Shown in pieces: positions 9,656 to 17,540 of a stretch of DNA of 55,256 bases. Numbering within the stretch: position 1 is the stretch's first letter; each line of letters begins with the position of its first letter. Under the pieces are notes generated by a model. It was not told the origin of the DNA, searched no databases, and worked only from the letters and a program-made list of their open reading frames with translations. The DNA lies in the NCBI GenBank assembly GCA_022821875.1, contig JAJECV010000032.1, positions 1 to 55,256 of the forward strand. The letters run 5' to 3'. Origin of the DNA: Rhodothermales bacterium (GTDB lineage Bacteria; Bacteroidota; Rhodothermia; Rhodothermales; Bin80). Position numbers and translations under genes: made by a program.

Positions 9656-9892
9656 ATGTCAGAACTTGCAGATAAGGTCAAGGCAATTGTGGTGGATCAG
9701 TTGGGGGTTGCCGAGGATGGAATTACCCCCGAGGCTTCTTTCTCGGATGATTTAGGGGCGGATTCGCTTGATACGGTTGAATTGATCATGGAATTCGAGA
9801 AAGAATTCGACATTAGTATCCCGGATGAGGATGCTGAAAAGATTGCCACCGTTGGAGATGCCATAGAGTATCTCACGAAAAAGAGCGGATAA
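9656..9892 (+). CDS. acpP: Acyl carrier protein
   Basis: A 78-residue acidic carrier of growing acyl chains in type II fatty-acid synthesis. Phosphopantetheine attaches to S37 in the [11 protein letters not shown] motif. The order and size are exactly those of AcpP. fabF follows after 24 bases on the same strand, the standard acpP-fabF pair. The rnc gene that often follows in related genomes is absent here. Confidence 0.97.
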   Translation: MSELADKVKAIVVDQLGVAEDGITPEASFSDDLGADSLDTVELIMEFEKEFDISIPDEDAEKIATVGDAIEYLTKKSG

Positions 9893-9916
9893 CTCTTCTT
9901 TTAGAAGCCTAGAGGC

Positions 9917-11182
9917 ATGGCGATTCAAGACAAGCCGCGCCGCGTTGTTGTCACGGGAATGGGGATGCTCACGCCCCTGGGGCACTCTCTGGATGAATTC
10001 TGGGATGGGCTGATGAAGGGCAGGAGTGGGGCTGCCCCTATTACCCACTTTGATACAGAGCGCTTCGCAACCAAGTTTGCCTGCGAGTTGAAGGGGTTTG
10101 ATCCGATGGATCATTTTGACCGCCGTGAAGCCCGCAAAATGGATCCGTTCGCGCAGTATGCCGTGGTTGCAGCGGTCCAGGCCGTTGAAGATTCAGGGCT
10201 TGCGCCCGAGCGTATGTCTCAGGATGAACGGGACCGGGTGGCGGTCATCATCGGGAGCGGGATCGGCGGGATTCAGGTGTTTCTGGAACAGACCTCCGCC
10301 TATCTGGGCAAGGGCCCGCGCCGCATTTCGCCGTTCTTTATTCCCAAGCTGATCCCGGATATCGTGAGTGGTCACATCTCCATCCGCTATAAGTTTCGCG
10401 GGCCGAACTACTGTGTGGTAAGTGCCTGTGCGACGGGGAACAACAACATCAGTGATGTCTACATGATGATGCAGCGGGGAATGATTGATGCGGCGCTGTG
10501 CGGCGGGACCGAGGCCGCGATCAGCGAACTGGGGATCGGGGGCTTCAATGCACTGCGTGCACTCTCCACCCGAAACGAGGATCCGGCAGCCGCTAGTCGC
10601 CCGTTTGACAAGACCCGCGACGGGTTCGTGCTGGGAGAGGGGGCAGGCGTACTGGTGATTGAATCTCTGGAGCATGCACAGGCACGTGAAGCACAAATCT
10701 ATGCCGAAATTATCGGTATCGGCATGAGTGCAGACGCAAACCATATTACGGCTCCTGACCCCGAGGGAAGCGGGGCAACGCTGGCCATGCGGAATATGCT
10801 GGCAGATGCGCATCTGGCACCGGAGGAGGTAGATTATCTCAACATGCACGGCACCTCCACACCACTGGGAGACATTGCAGAAACGAAGTCTGTCAAGAAT
10901 GTCTTCGGCAGTCATGCCTACCGGATGAATCTCTCCTCGACCAAGAGCATGACCGGCCATTTGCTGGGAGCGGCGGGGGCGGTAGAGGCTATTGCAACGA
11001 TTCAGGCCATTCGCAATGACTGCGTGCCCCCGACCATCAATTTTGTGCATCCGGACCCGGAGTGCGATCTGAATTATACGTTCAATACGCCGCAGAAGCG
11101 TCCGGTCAATGTGGCGGTTTCGAATGCATTTGGATTTGGCGGCCACAACACTTCGGTTGCGTTCCGGAAATTTGAGGAATAA
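9917..11182 (+). CDS. fabF: 3-oxoacyl-[acyl-carrier-protein] synthase II
   Basis: Elongating condensing enzyme of fatty-acid synthesis. It joins malonyl-ACP to an acyl chain carried on the active-site cysteine, C171 in SACATGNNN. The His residues of the Cys-His-His triad are in NMHGTSTPLGD and in TKSMTGHLLGAAG. The protein ends with the family's GFGGHN segment; 421 residues is normal for FabF. Start ATG at 9917 is preceded by a weak purine-rich stretch (AGAGG). It is cotranscribed with acpP in all likelihood. Confidence 0.96.
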   Translation: MAIQDKPRRVVVTGMGMLTPLGHSLDEFWDGLMKGRSGAAPITHFDTERFATKFACELKGFDPMDHFDRREARKMDPFAQYAVVAAVQAVEDSGLAPERMSQDERDRVAVIIGSGIGGIQVFLEQTSAYLGKGPRRISPFFIPKLIPDIVSGHISIRYKFRGPNYCVVSACATGNNNISDVYMMMQRGMIDAALCGGTEAAISELGIGGFNALRALSTRNEDPAAASRPFDKTRDGFVLGEGAGVLVIESLEHAQAREAQIYAEIIGIGMSADANHITAPDPEGSGATLAMRNMLADAHLAPEEVDYLNMHGTSTPLGDIAETKSVKNVFGSHAYRMNLSSTKSMTGHLLGAAGAVEAIATIQAIRNDCVPPTINFVHPDPECDLNYTFNTPQKRPVNVAVSNAFGFGGHNTSVAFRKFEE

Positions 11183-12197
11183 GCCACTCCCGCAGGTTCA
11201 GGAGATCCGGACTTCTCCCGGCCTGAGTCTGGCCATGCAAATCACCCAAATATGGTTCCGCAGCAGGCGGTTTGGGGATGCATGCCCGCGCAGGATGACT
11301 CTGTTCACGGCCGATGAATAAACCGAGAGGAATCCAGTGTTCGTTCCAAACGGCGAAACGATGATGCTTGATTTGTTAAGCGGCCTTGACGGACTCCAAT
11401 TGAGGATGGCCAGCAGCCCGTGAATAAAATATGATCACTGAGTCAGACAGCGCAACTGCGTATCATAGATGGCCAAACCATCTATTTTGCGTCCTTTTTG
11501 AGACTCTGAAGGGCGAAAAATCTCTCTTCTATGGCTATTTTGAGCAGTTTAATCTCCAAAAACCAACCCGAAAAGCGTTGCTCAGATTTTTTCTGGACTT
11601 TATCCACAGGCTGAAGGCCTGCGTTTGATCTCCAGCCGCGTTTCAGTCTGGACGGGTGCCGAACTGGACCTCGCAGGCGCGGATGAGATGCACTCGGTCA
11701 CCAGGTCAGGTACATTCGAGTAGTACCGACCTGACTCTATATGGAATCCCTGAGCAGTTGCATTCTCTTAAGGTGACAAGGAGGCGTTTGCTGTAAGTTC
11801 GTGAATGCGGACATTTAAGTGATTGCAGTTGTGCCTGTCTGCAACCCCGCTGAAAACGACACATCCCCAAAAAGAACTCACAGCACCGCGAACATAGTTC
11901 AGAAAATGAAAATCAGGACGGATGCTGTATCTTTCTAGAGAATGTTGTACCTTAAGCCAGAACATTGTATTTCTGGGTTGCGATCCGGCGGCTGTGAAAC
12001 AGCCAGATGCTCTTCGCAGGACTTCAATGTTCGTGTTGGTCATTTAGAATTCTGTGTCTGTAGCAGTTGCAAGAGCCTTGAGGGCAATTGCGGTTGCCGC
12101 GGTGCGGTACGCCGCTAAGACACCGTCTCTAAATTTGACTCTATTTCTTTAACACTAAAATCAGCAAATCACAACAAACAGAATTAAGTTTTGGTCC
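11183..12197. other. About 1 kb without a convincing gene, with two dyads
   Basis: Open frames of 65 residues (11431-11628, plus) and 91 residues (11768-12043, minus) exist, but neither shows recognisable motifs or coding character, and I do not call them. Two dyads are visible: ATAGATGG/CCATCTAT at 11465-11485 followed by a short T-run, and a bulged GTCA-GGTAC/GTACC-TGAC hairpin at 11705-11735. The stretch may be decayed accessory DNA between the fatty-acid genes and the AT-rich cassette that follows. Confidence 0.5.
11465..11490 (+). terminator. Possible rho-independent terminator
   Basis: An eight-base perfect stem (ATAGATGG with CCATCTAT) around a five-base loop is followed by TTT and, a few bases on, a second T-run. 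It lies about 280 bases downstream of fabF, which is far for that gene's terminator. Stem G+C is low, so strength is doubtful. Confidence 0.3.
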
Positions 12198-12413
12198 GTG
12201 CGTGCAATTGTAGTGCTCGTTTTATCATTCCTAACCTATACCGGTGGTACGCTGCTTGAGCGAGCAACGGCCACCGTTGAGTTTGAATACTGCGAGAACG
12301 ATGTCTGCAATGGAGTCGGGGGGTTGGGCTGGTGCTCAAACAAGTCGGGTTCGAATACCGGCTGTGACAGAACAGGTTGGGGGTGCATAACCTGTGATTG
12401 TGGCATGAATTGA
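12198..12413 (+). CDS. Small Cys-rich secreted peptide (hypothetical)
   Basis: A 71-residue protein with an N-terminal Arg followed by a hydrophobic segment (AIVVLVLSFLTYTGGTLL), consistent with a signal peptide. Its mature part has seven cysteines in about 40 residues (pattern C-x4-C-x8-C-x9-C-x6-C-x2-C-x-C) and many Gly. GTG at 12198 is the first usual start after an in-frame stop at 12156. A hairpin (12430-12453) lies just downstream, then a 6-bladed beta-propeller gene and a thioredoxin-fold gene. In Bacteroides, small secreted Cys-containing peptides (NVEALA type) lie beside comparable propeller proteins; this peptide lacks that motif, so the resemblance is in arrangement only. It could be a redox-processed or disulfide-stabilised secreted peptide (inference). 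Confidence 0.5.
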   Translation: MRAIVVLVLSFLTYTGGTLLERATATVEFEYCENDVCNGVGGLGWCSNKSGSNTGCDRTGWGCITCDCGMN

Positions 12414-12429
12414 TGATGTTCCATATCTC

Positions 12430-12453
12430 AGGAAGTACATCTCTGTACTTCCT
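12430..12453 (+). promoter_or_regulatory. Intercistronic hairpin after the Cys-rich peptide gene
   Basis: A perfect nine-base inverted repeat, AGGAAGTAC (12430-12438) and GTACTTCCT (12445-12453), encloses a six-base loop 16 bases after the peptide stop codon. No T-run follows. It could stabilise or attenuate the peptide transcript relative to the downstream propeller gene, or act as a weak terminator. Confidence 0.45.
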
Positions 12454-12584
12454 GTGGATACTTTGCAAAAACACTTTCGTGCAGGGAAATCAAGCGATTT
12501 GACCTGTATAACCTGAGACCTTGATTTTGGGGATTATGGTTGACTAACCAGATTGGGGTCATTTATTCAAATACGATTGATCTG

Positions 12585-13763
12585 ATGAAGCTTTTGCCAG
12601 AGGTTCTGCATAACACCATTTTCTCCTTTCCCTTCAAGGGCAGGTTTGTATTTTCTGCCGTTCTGCTTTTTTCGCTTCATGCGTCAGCATCTTCTCAGGT
12701 CGTGATTCATCCTACCAAAGAGAATATTCCTGTTTCTTCGGATTCCCGCTTTGAATTGCGACACGAAGTGGACGGCGCTGATTTCTGGAAATGGGATTCA
12801 TCGGATGTGGTAGAGATTGGGGTCAATGAGGGAGATTATTCTCAAATGCTCGGGATTGTCTGGAATTTAAAGACCGATGGTAACGGGACGATTTATTATT
12901 TCGATGTCGTCCATGAGGAAGTTCGGGCTTATGATTATAAGGGAGACTGGATAGCAAATGTTGGTTCTTCAGGAACCGGGCCAGGGGAACTTGATAGCCC
13001 TCTTGGCATGACCATTTTCCCTGATCGCAATCAAGTCATAATTGCTGATCAATTCATAAACCATGTTTTTGAACGTAAGGATTCATCATTCGTACTTGCG
13101 GCAACCCAGCGGCCGAAATATCCAAGCATGAATGGTAGAATGTGTGCAATGAATGGACACTACTACCTTATTGATTATAGCTTGAAGGCCCCCACTGAAA
13201 GGAAGATCGTTCATAAGTACACGCTAGACGGTACATGGGTTACGTCTTTTGGAGAGGCGTATGACTACGACGATCCATTTCCTGTGCATTCTTTTGCAAA
13301 CGACACCTTCATTGCCTGTAACTCTGAGCATCAAACCGTTGCATTAGTCGCAAATGACATTCCTGCAATGACTGGCTATTCAGATCAGGGTGAAACACTC
13401 TGGCAGGTTACTTTTCCAGATTATCGCTCCGTTGGATATAAACAATACCGGGAGGACGGGAAAACGTACATTGCAGTGAATCACGAAGTTGATGGATCCG
13501 TGTTTATGGCATTGTTTTCTGATGGGGAGTATTTTTATGCGGTTTATGTTTTCCTCGAAAAACCCTCACGGTTTTCATCCGGACCGAAAAAATTTTCGGA
13601 CAGCCACGCGTTCAGAGTCCATGCACAAACTGGACTCGGTATCTATCTGGGAGCGGCAGGCCCAAGAATTGGAGAGATATTGAGAGGGATAGACGGGGCC
13701 TATCGCTTCACTACAACAGAAAATTTAGGGTTTCCTCAGATTCGGATCCACAAATCCCAATAG
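12585..13763 (+). CDS. Exported 6-bladed beta-propeller (NHL-like) protein
   Basis: A 392-residue protein with an N-terminal hydrophobic segment (about residues 20-34) ending ASASSQ, consistent with a signal peptide or lipid-free export. The body has repeated beta-propeller signatures: GNGTIYYFDVVHEEVRAYD, then GTGPGELDSPLGM and IIADQFINHVF, as in 6-bladed/NHL propellers of Bacteroidota. ATG at 12585 is preferred to the in-frame TTG at 12540 because it places the hydrophobic segment correctly. It follows the Cys-rich peptide and precedes the thioredoxin-fold gene by 63 bases. Such propellers usually bind peptides or other ligands in the periplasm; no catalytic residues can be assigned. Confidence 0.75.
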   Translation: MKLLPEVLHNTIFSFPFKGRFVFSAVLLFSLHASASSQVVIHPTKENIPVSSDSRFELRHEVDGADFWKWDSSDVVEIGVNEGDYSQMLGIVWNLKTDGNGTIYYFDVVHEEVRAYDYKGDWIANVGSSGTGPGELDSPLGMTIFPDRNQVIIADQFINHVFERKDSSFVLAATQRPKYPSMNGRMCAMNGHYYLIDYSLKAPTERKIVHKYTLDGTWVTSFGEAYDYDDPFPVHSFANDTFIACNSEHQTVALVANDIPAMTGYSDQGETLWQVTFPDYRSVGYKQYREDGKTYIAVNHEVDGSVFMALFSDGEYFYAVYVFLEKPSRFSSGPKKFSDSHAFRVHAQTGLGIYLGAAGPRIGEILRGIDGAYRFTTTENLGFPQIRIHKSQ

Positions 13764-13826
13764 GCATTGAGGCTAGGTAAACTGAATGAGAGTAAAGTCT
13801 AACATTATCGGAATAGGTAGTCTCTG

Positions 13827-14435
13827 GTGAGGTTGTCTGCGATCATCTTGATCTCTGCCTCATTTGTTTTAGGCTTCAGTGGAAGATTCCATTTTATTCC
13901 TATCATAGAACTTCGTTGGCATACCGAGGGCGTACACCCCAGATATATTCCGTCCTATGGAACAATTCCTGATAAGGAACTTGTAATGGTGTTTATTGGA
14001 TCGTCGACCTGCGGATATAGCAATGACCGTTCCCTGCCGGGATTAATTGAAGAGGCTAAATTGAAACTGCAGCGCAAAGCTGATGATCAAGGCTGGGCCT
14101 TCAGTGTAATTGGTGTGTCGGTTGACTGGATAACCGCGGATGGCATTACTCATTTGAATAAGTTCGGCTATTTCGATGAAGTAATGACAGGACAGAAATG
14201 GCATGGAACAGGAGCAAGTATCTACTCGACGAACATCCAAGGTGTGAACGCTACCCCACAAATACTCGTACTTGCGCGTAATTCCAAACAGAGTAGTGAG
14301 ATTGGAAATAAGTCAGCAAAAATAGAGATCCCCATTTATCAAGTAGCAGGCCTGAAACAGATTCATGACTGGCTGAACCGCGGACTCCCGCTGCCGCAAG
14401 ATATATGGAGTTCCATCGTAAACACAAACTCATGA
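13827..14435 (+). CDS. Membrane-anchored thioredoxin-fold protein with a monothiol site
   Basis: A 202-residue protein with an N-terminal hydrophobic stretch (about residues 3-17) that would export or anchor it. A TlpA/thioredoxin-like fold is indicated by the strand MVFIGSSTCGYS (active site near residue 60) and the cis-Pro loop NATPQILV. The redox motif is CGYS rather than CxxC, so only one catalytic cysteine is present. This suggests a monothiol reductase, a disulfide-trapping protein or a non-redox role. Start is GTG at 13827. It is the last credible gene of a three-gene plus-strand set with the Cys-rich peptide and the propeller, which makes thiol handling of the peptide an obvious hypothesis. 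Confidence 0.7.
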   Translation: MRLSAIILISASFVLGFSGRFHFIPIIELRWHTEGVHPRYIPSYGTIPDKELVMVFIGSSTCGYSNDRSLPGLIEEAKLKLQRKADDQGWAFSVIGVSVDWITADGITHLNKFGYFDEVMTGQKWHGTGASIYSTNIQGVNATPQILVLARNSKQSSEIGNKSAKIEIPIYQVAGLKQIHDWLNRGLPLPQDIWSSIVNTNS

Positions 14436-14858
14436 AGAATACTCCCATTTCTGCCCAGTTCCCCCCTACGTGATCCGTTTGCCGATACCGAGAAGATGCA
14501 TGCACTTAGCGGAATGGGAATAATCTGGGCCGGGCATATCGTCGGCCCCTGCGCATGTCAACGGGGACCATTCTTTATAGTGCGGACGGAGACTTCCGGG
14601 CAGTGGTGAATAATATGGAAAGGTGCCCGGCTGTGTAACGTCATTTATTTTTGATGTCACCAAAACGTTTTATTTCAGAGCCTCTTCAGAGAAATACGCT
14701 CCGGGATCTGCGGACATCCTTCAATATATCGCACGTTTCTTATGGGATGAACACCTCAATCATGCAATGATCCTGAACGAAATCGTCCACCTGCCGATGA
14801 CATATCTCCAATTCTGTCGAAAACGTTGAGAGAGGGACTGCGGATTTATGCGACGGGA
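14436..14858. other. Gene-free stretch between the thioredoxin-fold gene and fur
   Basis: No supported gene. An ATG overlaps the preceding stop codon (ATGA at 14432-14435) but its frame ends after 13 codons. Skipping one base in the run of six C at 14461-14466 would extend it to about 57 codons, including the segment DPFADTEKMHALSGMG. That might be a small gene with a slipped homopolymer or mere chance. Confidence 0.4.
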
Positions 14859-15347
14859 TTAAGTCGCTGTATCCGGCCGGGATGTGCGGCGGTTCGCACA
14901 GTCGGGCCGCTGGCAGTGACCATAGAGATTGAGCGCGTGCCGCTTGATCTCAAATGCATAGACATCGGCAACCATCTCCTGGATATTCTGGATACGGGGA
15001 TCACAGAATTCCATGATCTCCTGACAGTCCAGACAAATCAGATGATCATGCTGCCGGAAAAGATAAGAGGACTCATATTTGGCCTGCGAATTACCAAACT
15101 GGTGGCGCACCACCAGATCACACTCCAATAGAAGGCTGAGTGTGTTGTAGACGGTTGCGCGGCTGATGGAATGCTCCTGCTGTTGCAGGCGAAGGTGCAG
15201 TGCATCCGCATCAATATGCCCCGTGACCTCGTATATGGCATCAAGCACAGTAAGGCGCTCCCTGGTCTCCCGAAGACCGCGCTGCTTCAGGAATGACCGG
15301 AAGTGGTCTCGGACTTCCTCATGCTGGATTTGGGAGAGTTTTGCCAA
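14859..15347 (-). CDS. Fur-family transcriptional regulator
   Basis: A DNA-binding metal- or peroxide-sensing repressor of 162 residues. The N-terminal winged helix contains RETRERLTVLDAIYE and the recognition-helix region HSISRATVYNTLSLLLE. The dimerisation domain has HDHLICLDC, a metal/zinc-binding region, with further cysteines at CDP and in CQRPDC. This fits Fur rather than a degenerate homologue, but Fur, PerR and Zur cannot be separated by eye. The frame starts with TTG at 15347; no ATG lies near. A hairpin at 15381-15398 sits in the leader, and the divergent TPR gene starts 167 bases away. Confidence 0.88.
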   Translation of the reverse strand: MAKLSQIQHEEVRDHFRSFLKQRGLRETRERLTVLDAIYEVTGHIDADALHLRLQQQEHSISRATVYNTLSLLLECDLVVRHQFGNSQAKYESSYLFRQHDHLICLDCQEIMEFCDPRIQNIQEMVADVYAFEIKRHALNLYGHCQRPDCANRRTSRPDTAT

Positions 15348-15380
15348 CGTACTGCGGTTTGATGGTGGCTGTCTACACCG

Positions 15381-15398
15381 GGAACCCTGGAGGGTTCC
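15381..15398 (-). promoter_or_regulatory. Hairpin between fur and the TPR gene
   Basis: GGAACCC and GGGTTCC form a perfect seven-base stem with a four-base loop, 34 bases upstream of the fur-family start codon. Its position in the divergent promoter region would suit an operator or a leader hairpin. It does not resemble the AT-rich Fur box. Confidence 0.3.
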
Positions 15399-15513
15399 GG
15401 CTTAAATGCTTAAGAATTACCAGAACAAAAAACTTTTGACCTCAAATACGCCCAAAATTTTGACGTTCCGAAGATATTGACGTAAATTTGCAGGGGACCA
15501 TAAGACTAGTTCA

Positions 15514-16926
15514 ATGAGTACATTTGATTTTAGTTACGGGGATGATGATCCGTTTGATGAAGAAGACCTTCATGCGCTGATTAATGCCTTTGAGCGCGGG
15601 GGGCCAGAGGCGTATTTTGACGTGAGTTCGCTGGAGGACATTGCACTGCATTATTTCGAGACCGGACGAATCGAAGACTCCCTCACCGTCATAGACAAGA
15701 TTCTGGCAAGACAGCCGTTCTGCTCGTACACATGGCTGAGGCGTGGGATCCTGATGGGCAACCTGGGACATCTGGAAGATGCGCAGCAGGCATTTGAGAA
15801 ATCGCTGAGTCTGAATCCGGCGGATAGCGAGGTACTTCTGAATTTAGGGATCACGCTGGACATGATGGGACATCATCAGGAGGCCCTGAATTATTTTTAC
15901 GATGCAATCCGTGTAGATCCGCTCAATGATGATGCTCATTTCTATATCGGGTACGCAATGATTCGGGCAGAAAATTTTCCCGATGCAGCGGCGGCTCTGG
16001 AAACCTGTATTAAGATGAATCCAGAGCATCCCGAAGCCTGGTTTGAACTTGGGTACTGCTACGATATTCTGGGAGACCTTACGGGATGTCTGGACGCATA
16101 TGACCATCAGATTGATCTGGATCCGTATTCCTGTGAGGTCTGGTTCAATAAAGCCGTGGTGCTCGCCAGAATGGGACGCATGGAAGATGCACTTCGCTGC
16201 TATGATTTAACATTAGATATCGATCCCGATTTTGTCCCCGCGTATTATAACCGGGGAAATATCCTCTCTATTCTTGAGCGTTATGATGAGGCGCTGGCCT
16301 GTTATCAAGAAGTGATCGAACGCAAGGGGGAGGATGCGCCGGCCTATTGCAATATGGCACTGGTCATGGCCGAACGGGGGGATCACCAAGCCAGTATTCG
16401 CCTCTACCAAAAGGCCTCCCGACTGGACCCGAACCTGTCGGAAGCCTGGAATGGTTTAGGGCGGGAGTATATGCTTCAAGAGAGATATCGGTTAGCCGCG
16501 AAAGCGCACACACGGGCGGCGGAATTGAATCCAAGGAGTTCCGAGTACTGGTACAGTAAAGCCGATGCGGAGATGCGGGCGGGCTATACGAGAAAAGCCC
16601 TGAGATCCTTCAAGAAAATGACCGAACTGGAACCGCAGAGTCATCATGTATGGATGCGGTATGCATCCGCGCTTTCGGTCAACAAAAAACTTCAGGAAGC
16701 CTGTACGGCCTATGAGCATGCCCTCCACCTGCAGCCGAAGTATGCAGCGACCTGGTATCATTATTCCGGTGTTCTATTTATGCTGGGACAGATTGAGCCG
16801 TGTCTGGATGCACTCCGCGAATCCTTCGCTTTGGATCCTACTTATGTTGATGTATTCATCGAGCAATGTCCAACTGAGGTCTATCACCATCCACTCTTTC
16901 GGGAGTGCATTGACGAGCACAGTTAG
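15514..16926 (+). CDS. Tetratricopeptide-repeat protein
   Basis: A 470-residue cytoplasmic protein with no signal peptide, made almost entirely of about twelve TPR units. Typical TPR A/B helix signatures recur every 34 residues (for example WLRRGILMGNLGHLEDA and YYNRGNILSILERYDEAL). The first 40 residues are acidic and non-repetitive. TPR arrays are protein-interaction scaffolds, and no enzymatic domain is present. The DedA/YqaA membrane protein gene begins two bases after its stop codon, so the two are likely cotranscribed. Confidence 0.88.
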   Translation: MSTFDFSYGDDDPFDEEDLHALINAFERGGPEAYFDVSSLEDIALHYFETGRIEDSLTVIDKILARQPFCSYTWLRRGILMGNLGHLEDAQQAFEKSLSLNPADSEVLLNLGITLDMMGHHQEALNYFYDAIRVDPLNDDAHFYIGYAMIRAENFPDAAAALETCIKMNPEHPEAWFELGYCYDILGDLTGCLDAYDHQIDLDPYSCEVWFNKAVVLARMGRMEDALRCYDLTLDIDPDFVPAYYNRGNILSILERYDEALACYQEVIERKGEDAPAYCNMALVMAERGDHQASIRLYQKASRLDPNLSEAWNGLGREYMLQERYRLAAKAHTRAAELNPRSSEYWYSKADAEMRAGYTRKALRSFKKMTELEPQSHHVWMRYASALSVNKKLQEACTAYEHALHLQPKYAATWYHYSGVLFMLGQIEPCLDALRESFALDPTYVDVFIEQCPTEVYHHPLFRECIDEHS

Positions 16927-16928
16927 CC

Positions 16929-17540
16929 TTGCACTGGATTCGGCAGTTATATAACTGGGTACTCAGCTGGGCGCAAACCCCCTACGGAGCATTGGCGCTG
17001 TTTGTGCTGGCGGTCTGTGAATCAATTTTCTTTCCAGTCCCCCCGGATGTGCTCCTGATTGCACTTGCACTGGGACGGCAAAAAAAAGCACTGTACTTTG
17101 GACTGATCTGCAGCGTCGGCTCCTTATGTGGAGGCGCAGTCGGCTATATGCTCGGCCATTATGCATGGATCGCTGCGGATGGGTTCACGCCCCTTGCACA
17201 GTTTTTCTTTCACAACGTGCCTGGATTCAACGAGGCGGTCTATGCGGATTTGGGCCAAAAATTTGAAGAGTGGGGCTTTGCAATTATATTCACTGCCGGG
17301 TTCACACCGGTACCGTACAAACTGTTCACCATCAGCGCGGGCGCTTTCGGGATTTCTTTTCCATTATTCCTGCTGGCATCTGCGGCTAGCCGAACGGCCC
17401 GGTTCATGCTCGTGAGCGGTTTAATCTGGCGATTTGGAGAGCCTGTACAGGCCTTTATTGATCGCTACTTTAACTGGCTTGCAGTCGCCTTCACCGTACT
17501 GCTGGCAGGAGGCTTTGCCGTCCTGAAATTTCTTACTTGA
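16929..17540 (+). CDS. DedA/YqaA-type (VTT-domain) membrane protein
   Basis: A 203-residue integral membrane protein with four to five hydrophobic segments. The DedA-superfamily signature ESIFFPVPPDVLL lies near residue 30, and the reentrant GFTPVPYKLFTISAG loop lies in the second half. VTT/DedA proteins scramble or flip lipids, including undecaprenyl phosphate in some members. The YqaA subgroup is the closest by size and motif. It starts with TTG at 16929, directly after the TPR gene. The last eight bases overlap the 3' end of the convergent LVIVD gene. Confidence 0.85.
   Translation: MHWIRQLYNWVLSWAQTPYGALALFVLAVCESIFFPVPPDVLLIALALGRQKKALYFGLICSVGSLCGGAVGYMLGHYAWIAADGFTPLAQFFFHNVPGFNEAVYADLGQKFEEWGFAIIFTAGFTPVPYKLFTISAGAFGISFPLFLLASAASRTARFMLVSGLIWRFGEPVQAFIDRYFNWLAVAFTVLLAGGFAVLKFLT

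Noticed and set aside
10193-11146. 317-codon frame antisense to fabF
   Set aside because: It lies wholly on the complementary strand of a clear fabF and shows no family motifs; long antisense frames are common where codon bias leaves few stops.
11431-11628. 65-codon plus-strand frame
   Set aside because: No recognisable motif, no neighbour context, and it contains the possible terminator hairpin at its start.
11768-12043. 91-codon minus-strand frame upstream of the Cys-rich peptide
   Set aside because: No motif or coupling to a neighbour; too weak to call as a gene although a divergent gene cannot be excluded.
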